From NCBI RefSeq assembly GCF_002245655.1, contig NZ_NOIH01000007.1, forward strand, positions 62,001 through 126,000: 64,000 nt of DNA, written 5' to 3'. The notes beneath the pieces were generated by a model, which was not told where the DNA came from, did no database searches, and worked only from the letters and a program-made list of their open reading frames with translations. This DNA is from Thauera propionica. GTDB lineage: Bacteria > Pseudomonadota > Gammaproteobacteria > Burkholderiales > Rhodocyclaceae. Positions 9,022 through 17,419 of the stretch are shown piece after piece. The position numbers were made by a program, and so were the translations under genes. How positions within the stretch are numbered: position 1 is the stretch's first letter; every line of letters starts with the position of its first letter.

Positions 9022-9039
9022 CGACTGCAGCTGCAGTCG
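9022..9039. repeat. 18-bp perfect palindrome upstream of chemotaxis receptor
   Basis: CGACTGCAG joined directly to CTGCAGTCG. It lies about 33 bases upstream of the receptor start on the minus strand, in the likely leader or promoter. A dimeric regulator site or an RNA hairpin are both possible. Confidence 0.5.
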
Positions 9040-9058
9040 TGTGACTCATTCTTCTTTT

Positions 9059-9072
9059 GGCGTTGCAACGCC
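9059..9072. repeat. 14-bp perfect palindrome upstream of chemotaxis receptor
   Basis: GGCGTTG joined directly to CAACGCC, about 20 bases beyond the first palindrome. Two unrelated palindromes this close in one intergenic region suggest control sites, but no known operator is recognised. Confidence 0.4.
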
Positions 9073-9270
9073 GCTGCCCGGTTTCGGACCTGTAGTGTCC
9101 ATATCGACAACAACGTGCCCAACTTGAGCATTAATTGCCGTTGGTTGTCCAGGACAGTTCGCCTCGGCTGTGACATCTGCCTCAAGCCAATCCTTGTCGA
9201 AGGGACGCGCTAGAATCGCGCTCTTCCCAATCAAACGTCCGCGCGCGGGTGCGCGGTCAATGAACTCGAA

Positions 9271-10218
9271 ATGCCCCTGAGCCCCGAGGCCCAATCCCTG
9301 CTTGCCATGGCATACCGTGTCGGTGCGCCGAAGTTCCACGAGCTCTCGCCGGCACAGGCCCGCCATTCTTTCCAGAAGCTGCAGTTCGCCTTCCGGCCGG
9401 AGGCGCCGGCCGTCGCAGCCACCACCGAAGTGCCGATGGCGCGCCCCGATGGCTCGGCTCTGCTGGCGCGGCTATACCGGCCGCTGTCGAGCCAGCCGCG
9501 CGATGTGCTGCCGCTGCTGATCTTCCTGCACGGCGGTGGCTGGTGCGTGGGCGATGTGACGAGCTACGACGTGCTGTGCCGCGAACTGGCCAACCTGTCC
9601 GGGTGTGCGGTGTTGTCGGTCGATTACCGCCTGGCGCCCGAGCATCCGTTTCCGGCGGCGCTGGACGATGCGGCCTTCGCATTCCGCTGGGCCGTCGAGC
9701 AGGCGGATCTGCTGGGGATCGATCCGGAACGGATCGCGCTGGGTGGCGACAGTGCAGGCGGCAACCTTTCGATCGTCACCGCGCTGGATCTGCGCGGCGC
9801 CGCGATCGCGCCGCGCTTCCTGCTGCTGGTCTATCCCTGCACCGAGATCGTCAGCGCGCGGCCTTCACGCCAGCGTTATGCAGAAGGCTACTTCCTGGAC
9901 ACCGGGACGTTGCAGTGGTTCTTCGAGCGTTATCTGCCGGCGGGCAACAGCGAGGACTGGCGCGCGTCGCCGATGCGGGCGGAATCCCTGCAGGGACTGC
10001 CGCCGGTGCTGATGGTGACGGCCGAGTTCGACCCGCTGGTCGATGACTGCCTTGCGTTCGCGGCGCGCCTGCGCGACGAAGGCGTCGACACCGAATACCT
10101 GCAGGTCGATGGCGTGGTGCACGGATTCCTGACGCTCGGCAAGCAGTTTCCGCAGGCGGCACAGGCCATCTACGCCGCTGCGCGCGCACTGGCGCGCGCC
10201 CTGAATTCTGGAGACTGA
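9271..10218 (+). CDS. alpha/beta hydrolase, hormone-sensitive-lipase family esterase
   Basis: 315 residues of the HSL/GDSAG esterase family. The oxyanion-hole motif HGGGW appears at about residue 89, the nucleophile elbow GDSAGGN near 163, and the later FDPLVDD and VVHGFL segments supply the Asp and His of the triad (about 252 and 282). It lacks a signal peptide, so it is cytosolic. Members hydrolyse short-chain acyl esters; the physiological substrate is unknown. A TAGAAT -10-like hexamer lies at 9211-9216. It runs convergent with the HDOD gene, with only eight bases between the stops. Confidence 0.92.
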   Translation: MPLSPEAQSLLAMAYRVGAPKFHELSPAQARHSFQKLQFAFRPEAPAVAATTEVPMARPDGSALLARLYRPLSSQPRDVLPLLIFLHGGGWCVGDVTSYDVLCRELANLSGCAVLSVDYRLAPEHPFPAALDDAAFAFRWAVEQADLLGIDPERIALGGDSAGGNLSIVTALDLRGAAIAPRFLLLVYPCTEIVSARPSRQRYAEGYFLDTGTLQWFFERYLPAGNSEDWRASPMRAESLQGLPPVLMVTAEFDPLVDDCLAFAARLRDEGVDTEYLQVDGVVHGFLTLGKQFPQAAQAIYAAARALARALNSGD

Positions 10219-10226
10219 ACGGGCCT

Positions 10227-11090
10227 TCAGTCGCCGGTGACGACCGCCAGCATCTGCTGGCGGGTTTCGCGTGCAGCTGCGACAAGCGCATTGAACTCGG
10301 CCCGTCCGTCGTCGCCAAGGCTGGCCTCGAGCAGCTCGGGCCGGTGACCGAGGCCAAGGATGTCAGCGAACGGGTTGGGGGTCTCGGCCGCCTGGATCGC
10401 GAGGAACAGCACGTCGCCCAGCGAGCGCGGCGGCCAGGTGATCGGCGTGACGAGGTCCACGTTGACGGCATCGATGATCTGCTCGGGCAGCTCGAAGGCC
10501 TCGAGCACCGCCTGACGCACCGCCGTTTCCCACTTGAGGACAAACTGCGCGAATTCGCGCAGATCGCTTTCGATGGCGGGTCGCCTGGCGGCCATCGCCA
10601 TCAGGTAGAACTGGCCCATGTGCGTCATCAGCCCTGCCAGCAATGCGGTGTCGGGGTTGCCGCGCCCGAGGTGGCGCGCAAAGGCGTAGGCCCACGACGC
10701 CACATCGATCGAATGCATCCACAGGCCGGAGGCGACCAGCTGCATCTGGCGCGAGCGTTGGTCGCGGGCGAGCTGGTCGGCAGCAACCGCATAGGCCAGG
10801 CAGCGCAGCGCCGACGAGCCGACGCGCGACACGGCTGCGGAAACGTTGGAGATTTCGCGCTGGTAAGGGTTTAGCAGCAGGCTGTTCGCCATCTTCAGCA
10901 CCTTGGCGCTGAGTACCGGCTCTGCGCGCACCACCTTCGCCATGTCCTCGACCGAGGCGTTCGGGTCGTCGGCGAGCTGCTTGATGCGCAGCGACAGGTC
11001 GAAAACGGTGGGGAAGCTGAGGTTGCCGGACTTCAGCTCTTCCTCGATTTCGGCGGTGAAGGCGCCGATCTGCACGTCGAACTCTCTCAT
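10227..11090 (-). CDS. HDOD domain protein
   Basis: 287 residues, almost all one HDOD domain: FDLSLRIKQLADDPNASVEDMAKVVRAEPVLSAKVLKMANSLLLNP, then ISNVSAAVSRVGSSALRCLAYAVA and an all-helical remainder. HDOD is related to the HD phosphohydrolase fold but lacks the catalytic metal residues, and members usually work in signalling, often with c-di-GMP or chemotaxis circuits. No second domain is present. It is a single gene between an esterase and xpt. The target is unknown. Confidence 0.85.
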   Translation of the reverse strand: MREFDVQIGAFTAEIEEELKSGNLSFPTVFDLSLRIKQLADDPNASVEDMAKVVRAEPVLSAKVLKMANSLLLNPYQREISNVSAAVSRVGSSALRCLAYAVAADQLARDQRSRQMQLVASGLWMHSIDVASWAYAFARHLGRGNPDTALLAGLMTHMGQFYLMAMAARRPAIESDLREFAQFVLKWETAVRQAVLEAFELPEQIIDAVNVDLVTPITWPPRSLGDVLFLAIQAAETPNPFADILGLGHRPELLEASLGDDGRAEFNALVAAARETRQQMLAVVTGD

Positions 11091-11175
11091 TGATTCGCTA
11101 CCCCGATGCGGTTTTTGCGGAGTTTAAGCGATCCGCAACGCGGGGCGGCGGATCGTCGCGGACGGCTGGTGCGCT

Positions 11176-11784
11176 TCAGTCCTGCGGCTGGGTCAGGACG
11201 GCGCGGCCGTTTTCCAGTGCTTCGACCTGGGCCAGCGTGGAGACCGGCACGCCGAGTGCTTCGATGGCGGCATGGCCCTGCTTGAAGCGCTTCTCGACGA
11301 TGAAGCTCGCACACAGCACTTCGGCACCCGCCTCGCGCGCCATCTCGATCAGTGCGACGGCGGTACGACCGTTCGACAGGAAGTCGTCCACGATCACGAC
11401 GCGGTCGGTGGGCACCACGTAGCGTTGCGACAGCACCAGCTTGGTCTCGCCGCCCTTGGTCGGCGAAGGGATCACGCGGGCGATGGCAGGGGATTCGACC
11501 TGCGGCGCGTACTTCTTCGCATAGACCAGTGGCACGTTCAGCGCCTGCGCCACCACTAGCCCGGGGGCGATGCCGCTGGCCTCGGCGGTGAGGATAACGG
11601 TCGGCTCGAAGCGGGCGAGGCGCTTGGCCAGTTCCTGCCCCATTTCGGTGATGAAGCTCGGCTCGATGCGGTGGTTGAGGAAGTGGTCGATCTTCAGGAT
11701 CTGGTCGCCGATGACCGTGGCTTCGGCTTCGATTCGGCGTACCAGCGGGCCGTAGGGGCGGAGGAGGTTGAGGTCGGCAGTCAT
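11176..11784 (-). CDS. xpt: xanthine phosphoribosyltransferase
   Basis: 202 residues, close in plan to Bacillus-type Xpt: the opening VIGDQILKIDHFLNHRIEPSFI, then TAEASGIAPGLVVA, and the PRPP-binding motif VVIVDDFLSNGRT at about residue 125-138. The enzyme makes XMP from xanthine and PRPP for purine salvage. The size matches the family. A hairpin with a T-rich flank sits between a possible -10 (11838-11843, minus strand) and the start, so expression may be attenuated. No purine riboswitch is recognisable. Confidence 0.88.
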   Translation of the reverse strand: MTADLNLLRPYGPLVRRIEAEATVIGDQILKIDHFLNHRIEPSFITEMGQELAKRLARFEPTVILTAEASGIAPGLVVAQALNVPLVYAKKYAPQVESPAIARVIPSPTKGGETKLVLSQRYVVPTDRVVIVDDFLSNGRTAVALIEMAREAGAEVLCASFIVEKRFKQGHAAIEALGVPVSTLAQVEALENGRAVLTQPQD

Positions 11785-11808
11785 GCGCTATGGTCCGTAA
11801 ACGAAACG

Positions 11809-11827
11809 GCCCCCTGGTGGCGGGGGC
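11809..11827 (-). terminator. leader hairpin before xpt / terminator after ygiD
   Basis: On the minus strand GCCCCC, a seven-base loop and GGGGGC are followed by CGTTTCGTTTA. It is 87 bases past the ygiD stop and 25 bases before the xpt start. It may end ygiD transcripts, act as an attenuator in the xpt leader, or both. Confidence 0.5.
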
Positions 11828-11913
11828 AGGTGGCGCGATTCTAGCGCAGTCCTTGCGCGCGGACGGCGCCGGCGGACGCTGGGCACATTGGTGTCTTCCG
11901 CGACCCAGCGGGG

Positions 11914-12696
11914 TCAGTGCTCGAAAACGTAGGCGTCCATCGCCAGCATGCCGTAGCGCACGTCGTCGCCAGCGATGCGGCGGGCGCGCCAGTCGTCGCC
12001 GGCTGCGCCCAGCGCGAACATCAGGGGGAGCAGGTGCTCGTCGGTCGGGTGCGCGCGTTCCGCATGCGGGGCACGGGCCCGGTAGTCGAGCAGCGCTGCG
12101 GTATCGCCGGCCGCCAGCGTGGTGGCGATCCAGTCCGCGAACGCCTCCACGTAGGCCTGGGTGGGGCCATGGTCGCTGCGGAACTCGTGCAGGTTGTGCG
12201 TGAGGCTGCCCGAGCCCACGATCAGGGCACCCTGTTGGCGCAGCGGTGCCAGGGCGCGACCGAGCCGGTAATGGTGCGCCGGCGTGAAATGAGGGTGCAG
12301 CGAGATCTGCAGCACGGGGATGTCGGCGTCGGGGTACATGAACATCAGGGGCACCCAGGCGCCATGGTCGAGTCCGCGTGTCTCGTCCGCGTGTGCGGTG
12401 ATGCCGGCCTCGGCCAGCGTGTCCAGCACCCGTCGCGCCCAGTCCGGCGAGCCCGGCGCAGGATACGACAGTTCGTAAAGGGCGCGCGGAAAGCCGCCGA
12501 AGTCGTGGATCGTCTCCGGCCTAGGGGCGGCGGTTACCGACACCCGCGGCGCCATCCAGTGCGGCGAGGCGATCACGATCACCTCCGGGCGGGGCAGGGC
12601 GTCGGTCAGGGCGCGCAGTTCGCGTCCGGCAATGCCGGGTTCGAGGGCGAACATCGGCGAACCGTGCGAGACGAAGAGCGTGGGCAGCGGGGACAT
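11914..12696 (-). CDS. ygiD: extradiol ring-cleavage dioxygenase, 4,5-DOPA dioxygenase (YgiD) family
   Basis: 260 residues of the class III extradiol dioxygenase family. Zinc/iron ligand segments are visible: FVSHGSPMFAL near the start, SPHWMAPR at about 50, GLDHGAWVPLMFMYPDADIPVLQISLHP in the middle, and GSGSLTHNLHEF. E. coli YgiD opens DOPA at the 4,5 bond. The true substrate here may be another catechol. ATG 12696 was chosen because the family similarity starts with PTLFVSHGSP. A long inverted repeat at 12771-12805 lies 75 bases upstream, between this gene and tadA, and is a good candidate operator. Confidence 0.87.
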   Translation of the reverse strand: MSPLPTLFVSHGSPMFALEPGIAGRELRALTDALPRPEVIVIASPHWMAPRVSVTAAPRPETIHDFGGFPRALYELSYPAPGSPDWARRVLDTLAEAGITAHADETRGLDHGAWVPLMFMYPDADIPVLQISLHPHFTPAHHYRLGRALAPLRQQGALIVGSGSLTHNLHEFRSDHGPTQAYVEAFADWIATTLAAGDTAALLDYRARAPHAERAHPTDEHLLPLMFALGAAGDDWRARRIAGDDVRYGMLAMDAYVFEH

Positions 12697-12770
12697 GGGG
12701 GCTCCACAAGGGAAATCGGGATGCGTTGCAGGGTAAGGCACGGCGCGTGGCAGATAAACCAGACATCCGG

Positions 12771-12805
12771 CCGTTCACTGTTGTCGATAATGCAACAGTG
12801 AACGG
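12771..12805. promoter_or_regulatory. 35-bp inverted repeat between ygiD and tadA (candidate operator)
   Basis: Perfect 13-base arms (CCGTTCACTGTTG and CAACAGTGAACGG) flank a nine-base centre. The inner part, TTG-N9-CAA, contains the T-N11-A pattern favoured by LysR-type regulators. No regulator gene is adjacent. Position relative to ygiD (about 75 bases upstream) fits an operator for that gene; a role for tadA (about 97 bases away) is also possible. Confidence 0.55.
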
Positions 12806-12874
12806 GCGTGGGGCGGATCGTCCGCAATGAGGCAGCGAACGGGGACGAGCGCGGTTGACAGGCGCGTCGGCTAG

Positions 12875-13369
<495 letters not shown>

Positions 13370-13849
13370 ATGCGCATCCGCATCGATCTTGGCCGCCAGT
13401 GCCTCGAGCTGTTCGGCGATGATGGCGCGTGCATCCGGCGCTACGCGGTGTCGACCGCACTCAACGGGCCGGGGGAGGAAAGTGGCAGCCAGCGCACGCC
13501 GCGTGGCCGCCATCGCGTCCGCGCGCGGATCGGCGCCGGTGCGCCCAGCGGCACCGTTTTCCGAGGTCGCCGGCCGACCGGGGAGCGCTGGACGCCCGAA
13601 TTTGCCGCCGCACACCCGGGGCGCGACTGGATCCTGAGCCGCATCCTGTGGCTGTGCGGCGAGGAGCCGGGGCGCAACCGCCTGGGGCGCGTCGATTCGA
13701 TGCGGCGTTACATCTACATCCATGGCACAGGCGACGATCAGCCGATGAGCGTTCCGCTGTCGCATGGCTGCGTGCGCATGCGCAACGGCGATGTCATCGA
13801 GCTGTTCGACCTGGTGCCGACCGGAACGAAAGTGGAGATCTGCGAATGA
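13370..13849 (+). CDS. L,D-transpeptidase-like (YkuD) protein without signal peptide
   Basis: 159 residues, essentially a bare YkuD catalytic domain: IRIDLGRQCLELF at the start, STALNGPGEESGSQRTPRGRHRVRARIG, YIYIHGTGDDQPMSVPLSHGCVRM with catalytic Cys near residue 138. YkuD enzymes cross-link peptidoglycan through diaminopimelate or attach Braun-type lipoproteins, and usually are exported. This one begins directly with the domain and has no signal peptide or membrane helix, so either it leaves by another route or acts on cytosolic muropeptides. It abuts tadA and overlaps the GNAT gene by four bases. Confidence 0.85.
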   Translation: MRIRIDLGRQCLELFGDDGACIRRYAVSTALNGPGEESGSQRTPRGRHRVRARIGAGAPSGTVFRGRRPTGERWTPEFAAAHPGRDWILSRILWLCGEEPGRNRLGRVDSMRRYIYIHGTGDDQPMSVPLSHGCVRMRNGDVIELFDLVPTGTKVEICE

Positions 13850-14304
13850 CGACGGCTGCGGGAATCGGCATCGAGATCGTCGACTGGACTGCGGCGCAGC
13901 AGCGCGTAATGCCGCTGCGCATGCAGGTGTTCGTCGTGGAGCAGGGCGTGCCGCCGGAGATAGAGCTCGACGAGTTCGATCCGCTCAGTCGTCATGCAGT
14001 GGCGACCGACGTGCGGGGCGAAGTCGTCGGCACGGGGCGCCTGCTGCCGGACGGGCACATCGGCCGCATGGCGGTGGCGTCAGCCTGGCGCGGGCGCGGC
14101 GTCGGCGGCAGCGTGCTCGAGGCGCTGGCGGCAGAGGCCGCCCGGCGCGGACTGCCGCAGGTCATGCTCAACGCCCAGGTGCAGGCGCTGGCCTTCTACC
14201 GGCGCCACGGCTTCGTGGAAGAAGGCGAGGTCTTCATGGAGGCGGGGATTCCGCACCGGACCATGCGGCGGTCGTGCGAGCGGCCGGCAGGCGGCGACGC
14301 ATGA
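13846..14304 (+). CDS. GNAT family N-acetyltransferase
   Basis: 152 residues. The opening QQRVMPLRMQVFVVEQGVPPEIELDEFDPLSRHAVA is the ElaA/YjcF-type GNAT signature, and the acetyl-CoA loop is GRMAVASAWRGRGVGGSVLEAL at about residues 69-90, followed by LNAQVQALAFYRRHGFVEEG. The substrate cannot be told; relatives acetylate amines or stay uncharacterised. The ATG overlaps the TGA of the transpeptidase-like gene, and its own TGA overlaps the ATG of the next gene, so translation is coupled through the operon. Confidence 0.9.
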   Translation: MTTAAGIGIEIVDWTAAQQRVMPLRMQVFVVEQGVPPEIELDEFDPLSRHAVATDVRGEVVGTGRLLPDGHIGRMAVASAWRGRGVGGSVLEALAAEAARRGLPQVMLNAQVQALAFYRRHGFVEEGEVFMEAGIPHRTMRRSCERPAGGDA

Positions 14305-15077
14305 CGGACACGGCGGGGTGCGACGAACCTTTCGTCGCCGAACTGGGGCCGCTGCGCTCGCTGCAGTTCGACGGACTGACTGTGCAAAGCGTGATGTCGG
14401 TCGTCGAGCCCGACGCGCTGGCGCTCGACTACACCCGCGCCATGATGGGCTTCCTGCTGTTCAACCCGCGCCCTCGCCACATCGTCATGGTCGGGCTCGG
14501 TGGCGGCTCGCTGGCGAAGTACTGCCTGCGCACGCTGCCCGATACGCGATTCACGGCGGTGGAGATCAACCCGGCGGTGATCGCGCTGCGCGACCGCTTC
14601 GGCATTCCGCCGGACGACGAGCGCTTTCGCGTGGTGTGTGCTGACGGTGCGGACTACGTGCGCGACTGCGAGGATGCGCCGGACGTGCTGCTGGTCGATG
14701 GCTTCGTCGCCGCCGGCTTGCCGCCGCGCCTGGGTAGTGCCGATTTCTACGCCGACTGCTGTCGTGCGCTGACGCCCGGTGGCGTGCTGGTGGTCAATCA
14801 CTGGGCGGGTGACAGCCGCTACGCGGTGTATGCCGCGCGGCTGCGCGACGCGTTCGACGGGCGCGTGCTGGCGATCGGTGCCGAAGACGGAGACAACCGC
14901 ATCAGCTTTGCGGTATCGGGGCCGTCGTTCCCGCCCTCGCGCGGCCAGGTGCTGGGTCGCAGTGCGGCGCTGTCTGAACTGCACAGCTTCGACGTGACGG
15001 ACATCACGCAGCGTGTTCTCGGCCGCCTCGACCGCATGATGGGACGTCGTGCCGGCGGAGCGCGCATCGATTCCTGA
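14301..15077 (+). CDS. spermidine synthase-like methyltransferase-fold protein
   Basis: 258 residues with the spermidine synthase/SAM-fold: HIVMVGLGGGSLAKYCLRTLPDTRFTAVEINPAVIALRD (motif I and the acidic residue binding the nucleoside), then VVCADGADYVRDCEDAPDVLLVDGF. It lacks the N-terminal strand-rich tetramerisation domain of true SpeE and the YHExLVHP-type gatekeeper region is not evident, so polyamine synthesis is doubtful; such shortened proteins are often annotated only as spermidine-synthase-like. It is the last gene of the tadA operon and ends 12 bases from the convergent NRDE gene. Confidence 0.85.
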   Translation: MTDTAGCDEPFVAELGPLRSLQFDGLTVQSVMSVVEPDALALDYTRAMMGFLLFNPRPRHIVMVGLGGGSLAKYCLRTLPDTRFTAVEINPAVIALRDRFGIPPDDERFRVVCADGADYVRDCEDAPDVLLVDGFVAAGLPPRLGSADFYADCCRALTPGGVLVVNHWAGDSRYAVYAARLRDAFDGRVLAIGAEDGDNRISFAVSGPSFPPSRGQVLGRSAALSELHSFDVTDITQRVLGRLDRMMGRRAGGARIDS

Positions 15078-15089
15078 CCAGGCGCGGAC

Positions 15090-15860
15090 TCAGGCCGGGG
15101 ACGAGGCCTTGAAGCGGTGGGTGACTTCGCTGCGCAGCTCGCCGTGACCATCCCAGGTCCACTCGTGCAGGCGGGTTCGGCCGTGGCGATCGGTCATTAC
15201 CAGGCTCGAACAGCGCGTGCCGTAACCGGGTGCTCGGATGAAGGCGGGGGATAGCCAGCGTTCCCATTCGAGGCTGACGCCGGTGTCAGGCAGGTGGGGG
15301 TCGGGTGCGGGCGTGCCATCGCGCAGCAGCGCCAGCACCGCGTCGTCGTCCGGCAGGCGCGGCAGCAAGGCGTGCAGGCCTTCGCGCGTCTTCTTCAGCT
15401 TGGGCCAGGGGGTGTCGAGCAGGTGGTTCGACAGGCCGTAGATGCCGGGCTGGAGCATGCGGACGCGGCCGGTGGTGCTCTCGAGGACCCCCAGCGTACG
15501 CCCGTCGCCCACCAGCAGGTTGAAGGCGGCGTAGGCCGCACTGTCGCTGGCCAGGTGCTGCAGGGTGGCCTCGGCACCGGCGTCGCGCTCCAGGGCCATG
15601 CGCACCAGCGCGCCGCGCGAGGGGGCGCCGGCAACATGGCGGCTCGGGTCGCGATAGTTGGTCAGCGCGGCGAAGCGTCCGCTGCGGGTCAGCCCCATCC
15701 AGGTGCCGCCGGCTTCGAGGTCGCGACCGGCGAGGATGTCGCCGGCGTCGGTCCACCAGTGCGCCGGCGCAGCCGGGCGGTTCAGGAACTCGTCGCGATT
15801 CGCGGCGACGATCAGCGGGTAGTCCTCATGTGCCTGCCAGGCCAGTACGATCAGGCACAT
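15090..15860 (-). CDS. NRDE (TANGO2) family protein
   Basis: 256 residues starting with MCLIVLAW and the family name motif NRDEF at about residue 21-25, then GGTWMGLTRSGRFAALTNYRDP. The initial Met-Cys is typical: in this Ntn-hydrolase-like fold the Cys at position 2 is the candidate nucleophile. The eukaryotic homologue TANGO2 is linked to haem and lipid homeostasis. Three bases separate it from the upstream DUF4936 gene, so they are co-transcribed. Bacterial function unknown. Confidence 0.88.
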   Translation of the reverse strand: MCLIVLAWQAHEDYPLIVAANRDEFLNRPAAPAHWWTDAGDILAGRDLEAGGTWMGLTRSGRFAALTNYRDPSRHVAGAPSRGALVRMALERDAGAEATLQHLASDSAAYAAFNLLVGDGRTLGVLESTTGRVRMLQPGIYGLSNHLLDTPWPKLKKTREGLHALLPRLPDDDAVLALLRDGTPAPDPHLPDTGVSLEWERWLSPAFIRAPGYGTRCSSLVMTDRHGRTRLHEWTWDGHGELRSEVTHRFKASSPA

Positions 15861-15863
15861 CGT

Positions 15864-16166
15864 TCAGCGCTGCTCGATGAAACACTCGACATGCCGCGCA
15901 CCGCCCTCGTCGACGAGGTCGGCGAGCCGGTGCGCAGCGGTCTCGGCCTCGAGGGCGATCATGAAGTCCGCGCGGTCGCCGACGTCCTCATAAACCTCCA
16001 TCCAGGTCGTGGCATCGTCCGCCCGTTGCATCAGCCGGCCCTGCACACCAGTTCGACCGGCCACGGCGGCCTGCATGGCCGCGACACTGGCGCGAGCGAT
16101 CTCGACATCCTGCTCGGGGCGAATCCGGTAGTAGAGATAGACGTGCGTGAGCATGCCCTGTCGCAT
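15864..16166 (-). CDS. DUF4936 family small protein
   Basis: 100 residues, a small ferredoxin-like alpha/beta protein of the DUF4936 type: HVYLYYRIRPEQDVEIARASVAAMQAAVAGRTGVQGRLMQRADDATTWMEVYEDV and a final HVECFIEQR. The pattern resembles ABM/antibiotic-monooxygenase dimers. GGAGG lies nine bases before ATG 16166; an internal ATG at 16154 is the alternative. It lies between ygfZ and the NRDE gene in one operon. Function unknown. Confidence 0.8.
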   Translation of the reverse strand: MRQGMLTHVYLYYRIRPEQDVEIARASVAAMQAAVAGRTGVQGRLMQRADDATTWMEVYEDVGDRADFMIALEAETAAHRLADLVDEGGARHVECFIEQR

Positions 16167-16196
16167 GGTGTATGGCCTCCGTCAGGAAAGGGCGGA

Positions 16197-17228
16197 TCAG
16201 CCCAGCGCGTAGGGCAGGTCGAGCAGGGCGAGGCGGGGGCCATCGACGCTGCCGAGGTGAACTTCGCCGACCTCGGCGCTGCTGGTCTGCAGCACCGCCA
16301 GCGCCTCGAAGCCGCCGTCGGCAGCCGGTGCGACGTTGACCAGCTTGCCTGCCGACTGCTCGCCGAAGTCCGGCGCGTAAAGATCGGCGCCGGGCTGCGC
16401 GGCGCTGCCCGCCGGAATCGCCACGCGGTACATGCGCTTCTTCAGCTTGCCGAGGTACTGCGTGCGGGCGACGATCTCCTGCCCGGGGTAGCAGCCCTTG
16501 TGAAAGCTCACGCCACCGATCAGCTCGTAGTTGAGCATCTGCGCAACGAATTCTTCCTGCGTGGGCGCGGTGATGAGCGGCAAGCCGGCACGGATCATCG
16601 CCAGATGCCATGCTGCCGTGCCGGCACGGCTTGCGCCGCCAGCTTGCAGCGCATCGAACAGGGCCGGTGCGGCCGCGGTGTCGACCGCCACAACGAAACT
16701 GCTGTCGTTGAGCCGGATACAGCGCGGCGCGTCTCCGCCGCCCGTCTGCTTCATCGCCTCGGTCGGTACGGCGAGGCCGGCGGCGTCCAGCGCCGCGGCA
16801 GCGTTCGTCCCGCTGACCCCGATCAGGGCAATGTCGGCGCTGGCGTCGGACAGCTTCACCTTGCTGCGCAAGACATACATCGAGAACTTCTTGAGGAAAG
16901 CCGGCAGGATGTCGGCCGACACCACCATCGCGTGGCCTTCCGCTTCGGACCACATCAGGAAACTGGCGATCATGCGTCCCTTCGGCGAATTGAAGCTGTT
17001 CCAGGCGGCGCCGTCGGCAGGGAGCTTCTTGACGTCGTTCGACACCAGGTTGTGCAGGAATTCGGCCGAATCCGGACCGACCGAGCGGATCGTGCCCAGG
17101 TGCAGCAAGGGCACGACGATCGTGTTGTCGGTCGCTGCGCGCGCCTCATCAGTGGGGGCGGCGAAACTCAATGCGTTGTCGGCCAGGGTGGCACCAAGAT
17201 GGGCGAGGTGATCGGTCCAGACGGTCAT
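16197..17228 (-). CDS. ygfZ: folate-binding protein YgfZ (iron-sulfur cluster maintenance)
   Basis: 343 residues of the GcvT-like YgfZ family. The diagnostic KGCYPGQE motif is at about residues 241-248, with its conserved Cys, and GTIRSVGPDSAEFLHNLVSNDVKKL near the start is the tetrahydrofolate-binding region. YgfZ is needed for the assembly or repair of some Fe-S enzymes, including the MiaB tRNA-modifying enzyme in E. coli. It is the first gene of the ygfZ-DUF4936-NRDE group and is divergent from mltG, leaving a 190-base shared promoter region. Confidence 0.92.
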   Translation of the reverse strand: MTVWTDHLAHLGATLADNALSFAAPTDEARAATDNTIVVPLLHLGTIRSVGPDSAEFLHNLVSNDVKKLPADGAAWNSFNSPKGRMIASFLMWSEAEGHAMVVSADILPAFLKKFSMYVLRSKVKLSDASADIALIGVSGTNAAAALDAAGLAVPTEAMKQTGGGDAPRCIRLNDSSFVVAVDTAAAPALFDALQAGGASRAGTAAWHLAMIRAGLPLITAPTQEEFVAQMLNYELIGGVSFHKGCYPGQEIVARTQYLGKLKKRMYRVAIPAGSAAQPGADLYAPDFGEQSAGKLVNVAPAADGGFEALAVLQTSSAEVGEVHLGSVDGPRLALLDLPYALG

Positions 17229-17419
17229 GGTTGGAATATGCGGTCCAGTGGGGGAAGGAAGGGAATTGCAGGCAGGTTGGACCTGCCTCTTCGATTCTGC
17301 GGCGCGACCCTCCGATGCGGTGAGGATGACGGGATGGGCCGGTCGCGCGATGCAGTATTATAGGCGCCCCGCCACGCGGCGGTCGCCCACTCGGTCGCCA
17401 TGGTTTTCGCCGGTTTTCG

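Noticed and set aside
9007-9213. 68-codon plus-strand frame in the gap before the esterase
   Set aside because: Cys/Arg-rich composition with no ribosome site or family; it covers the promoter region of the divergent receptor.
15294-17363. 689-codon plus-strand frame over NRDE, DUF4936 and ygfZ
   Set aside because: Spans three real minus-strand genes and has no recognisable domain.
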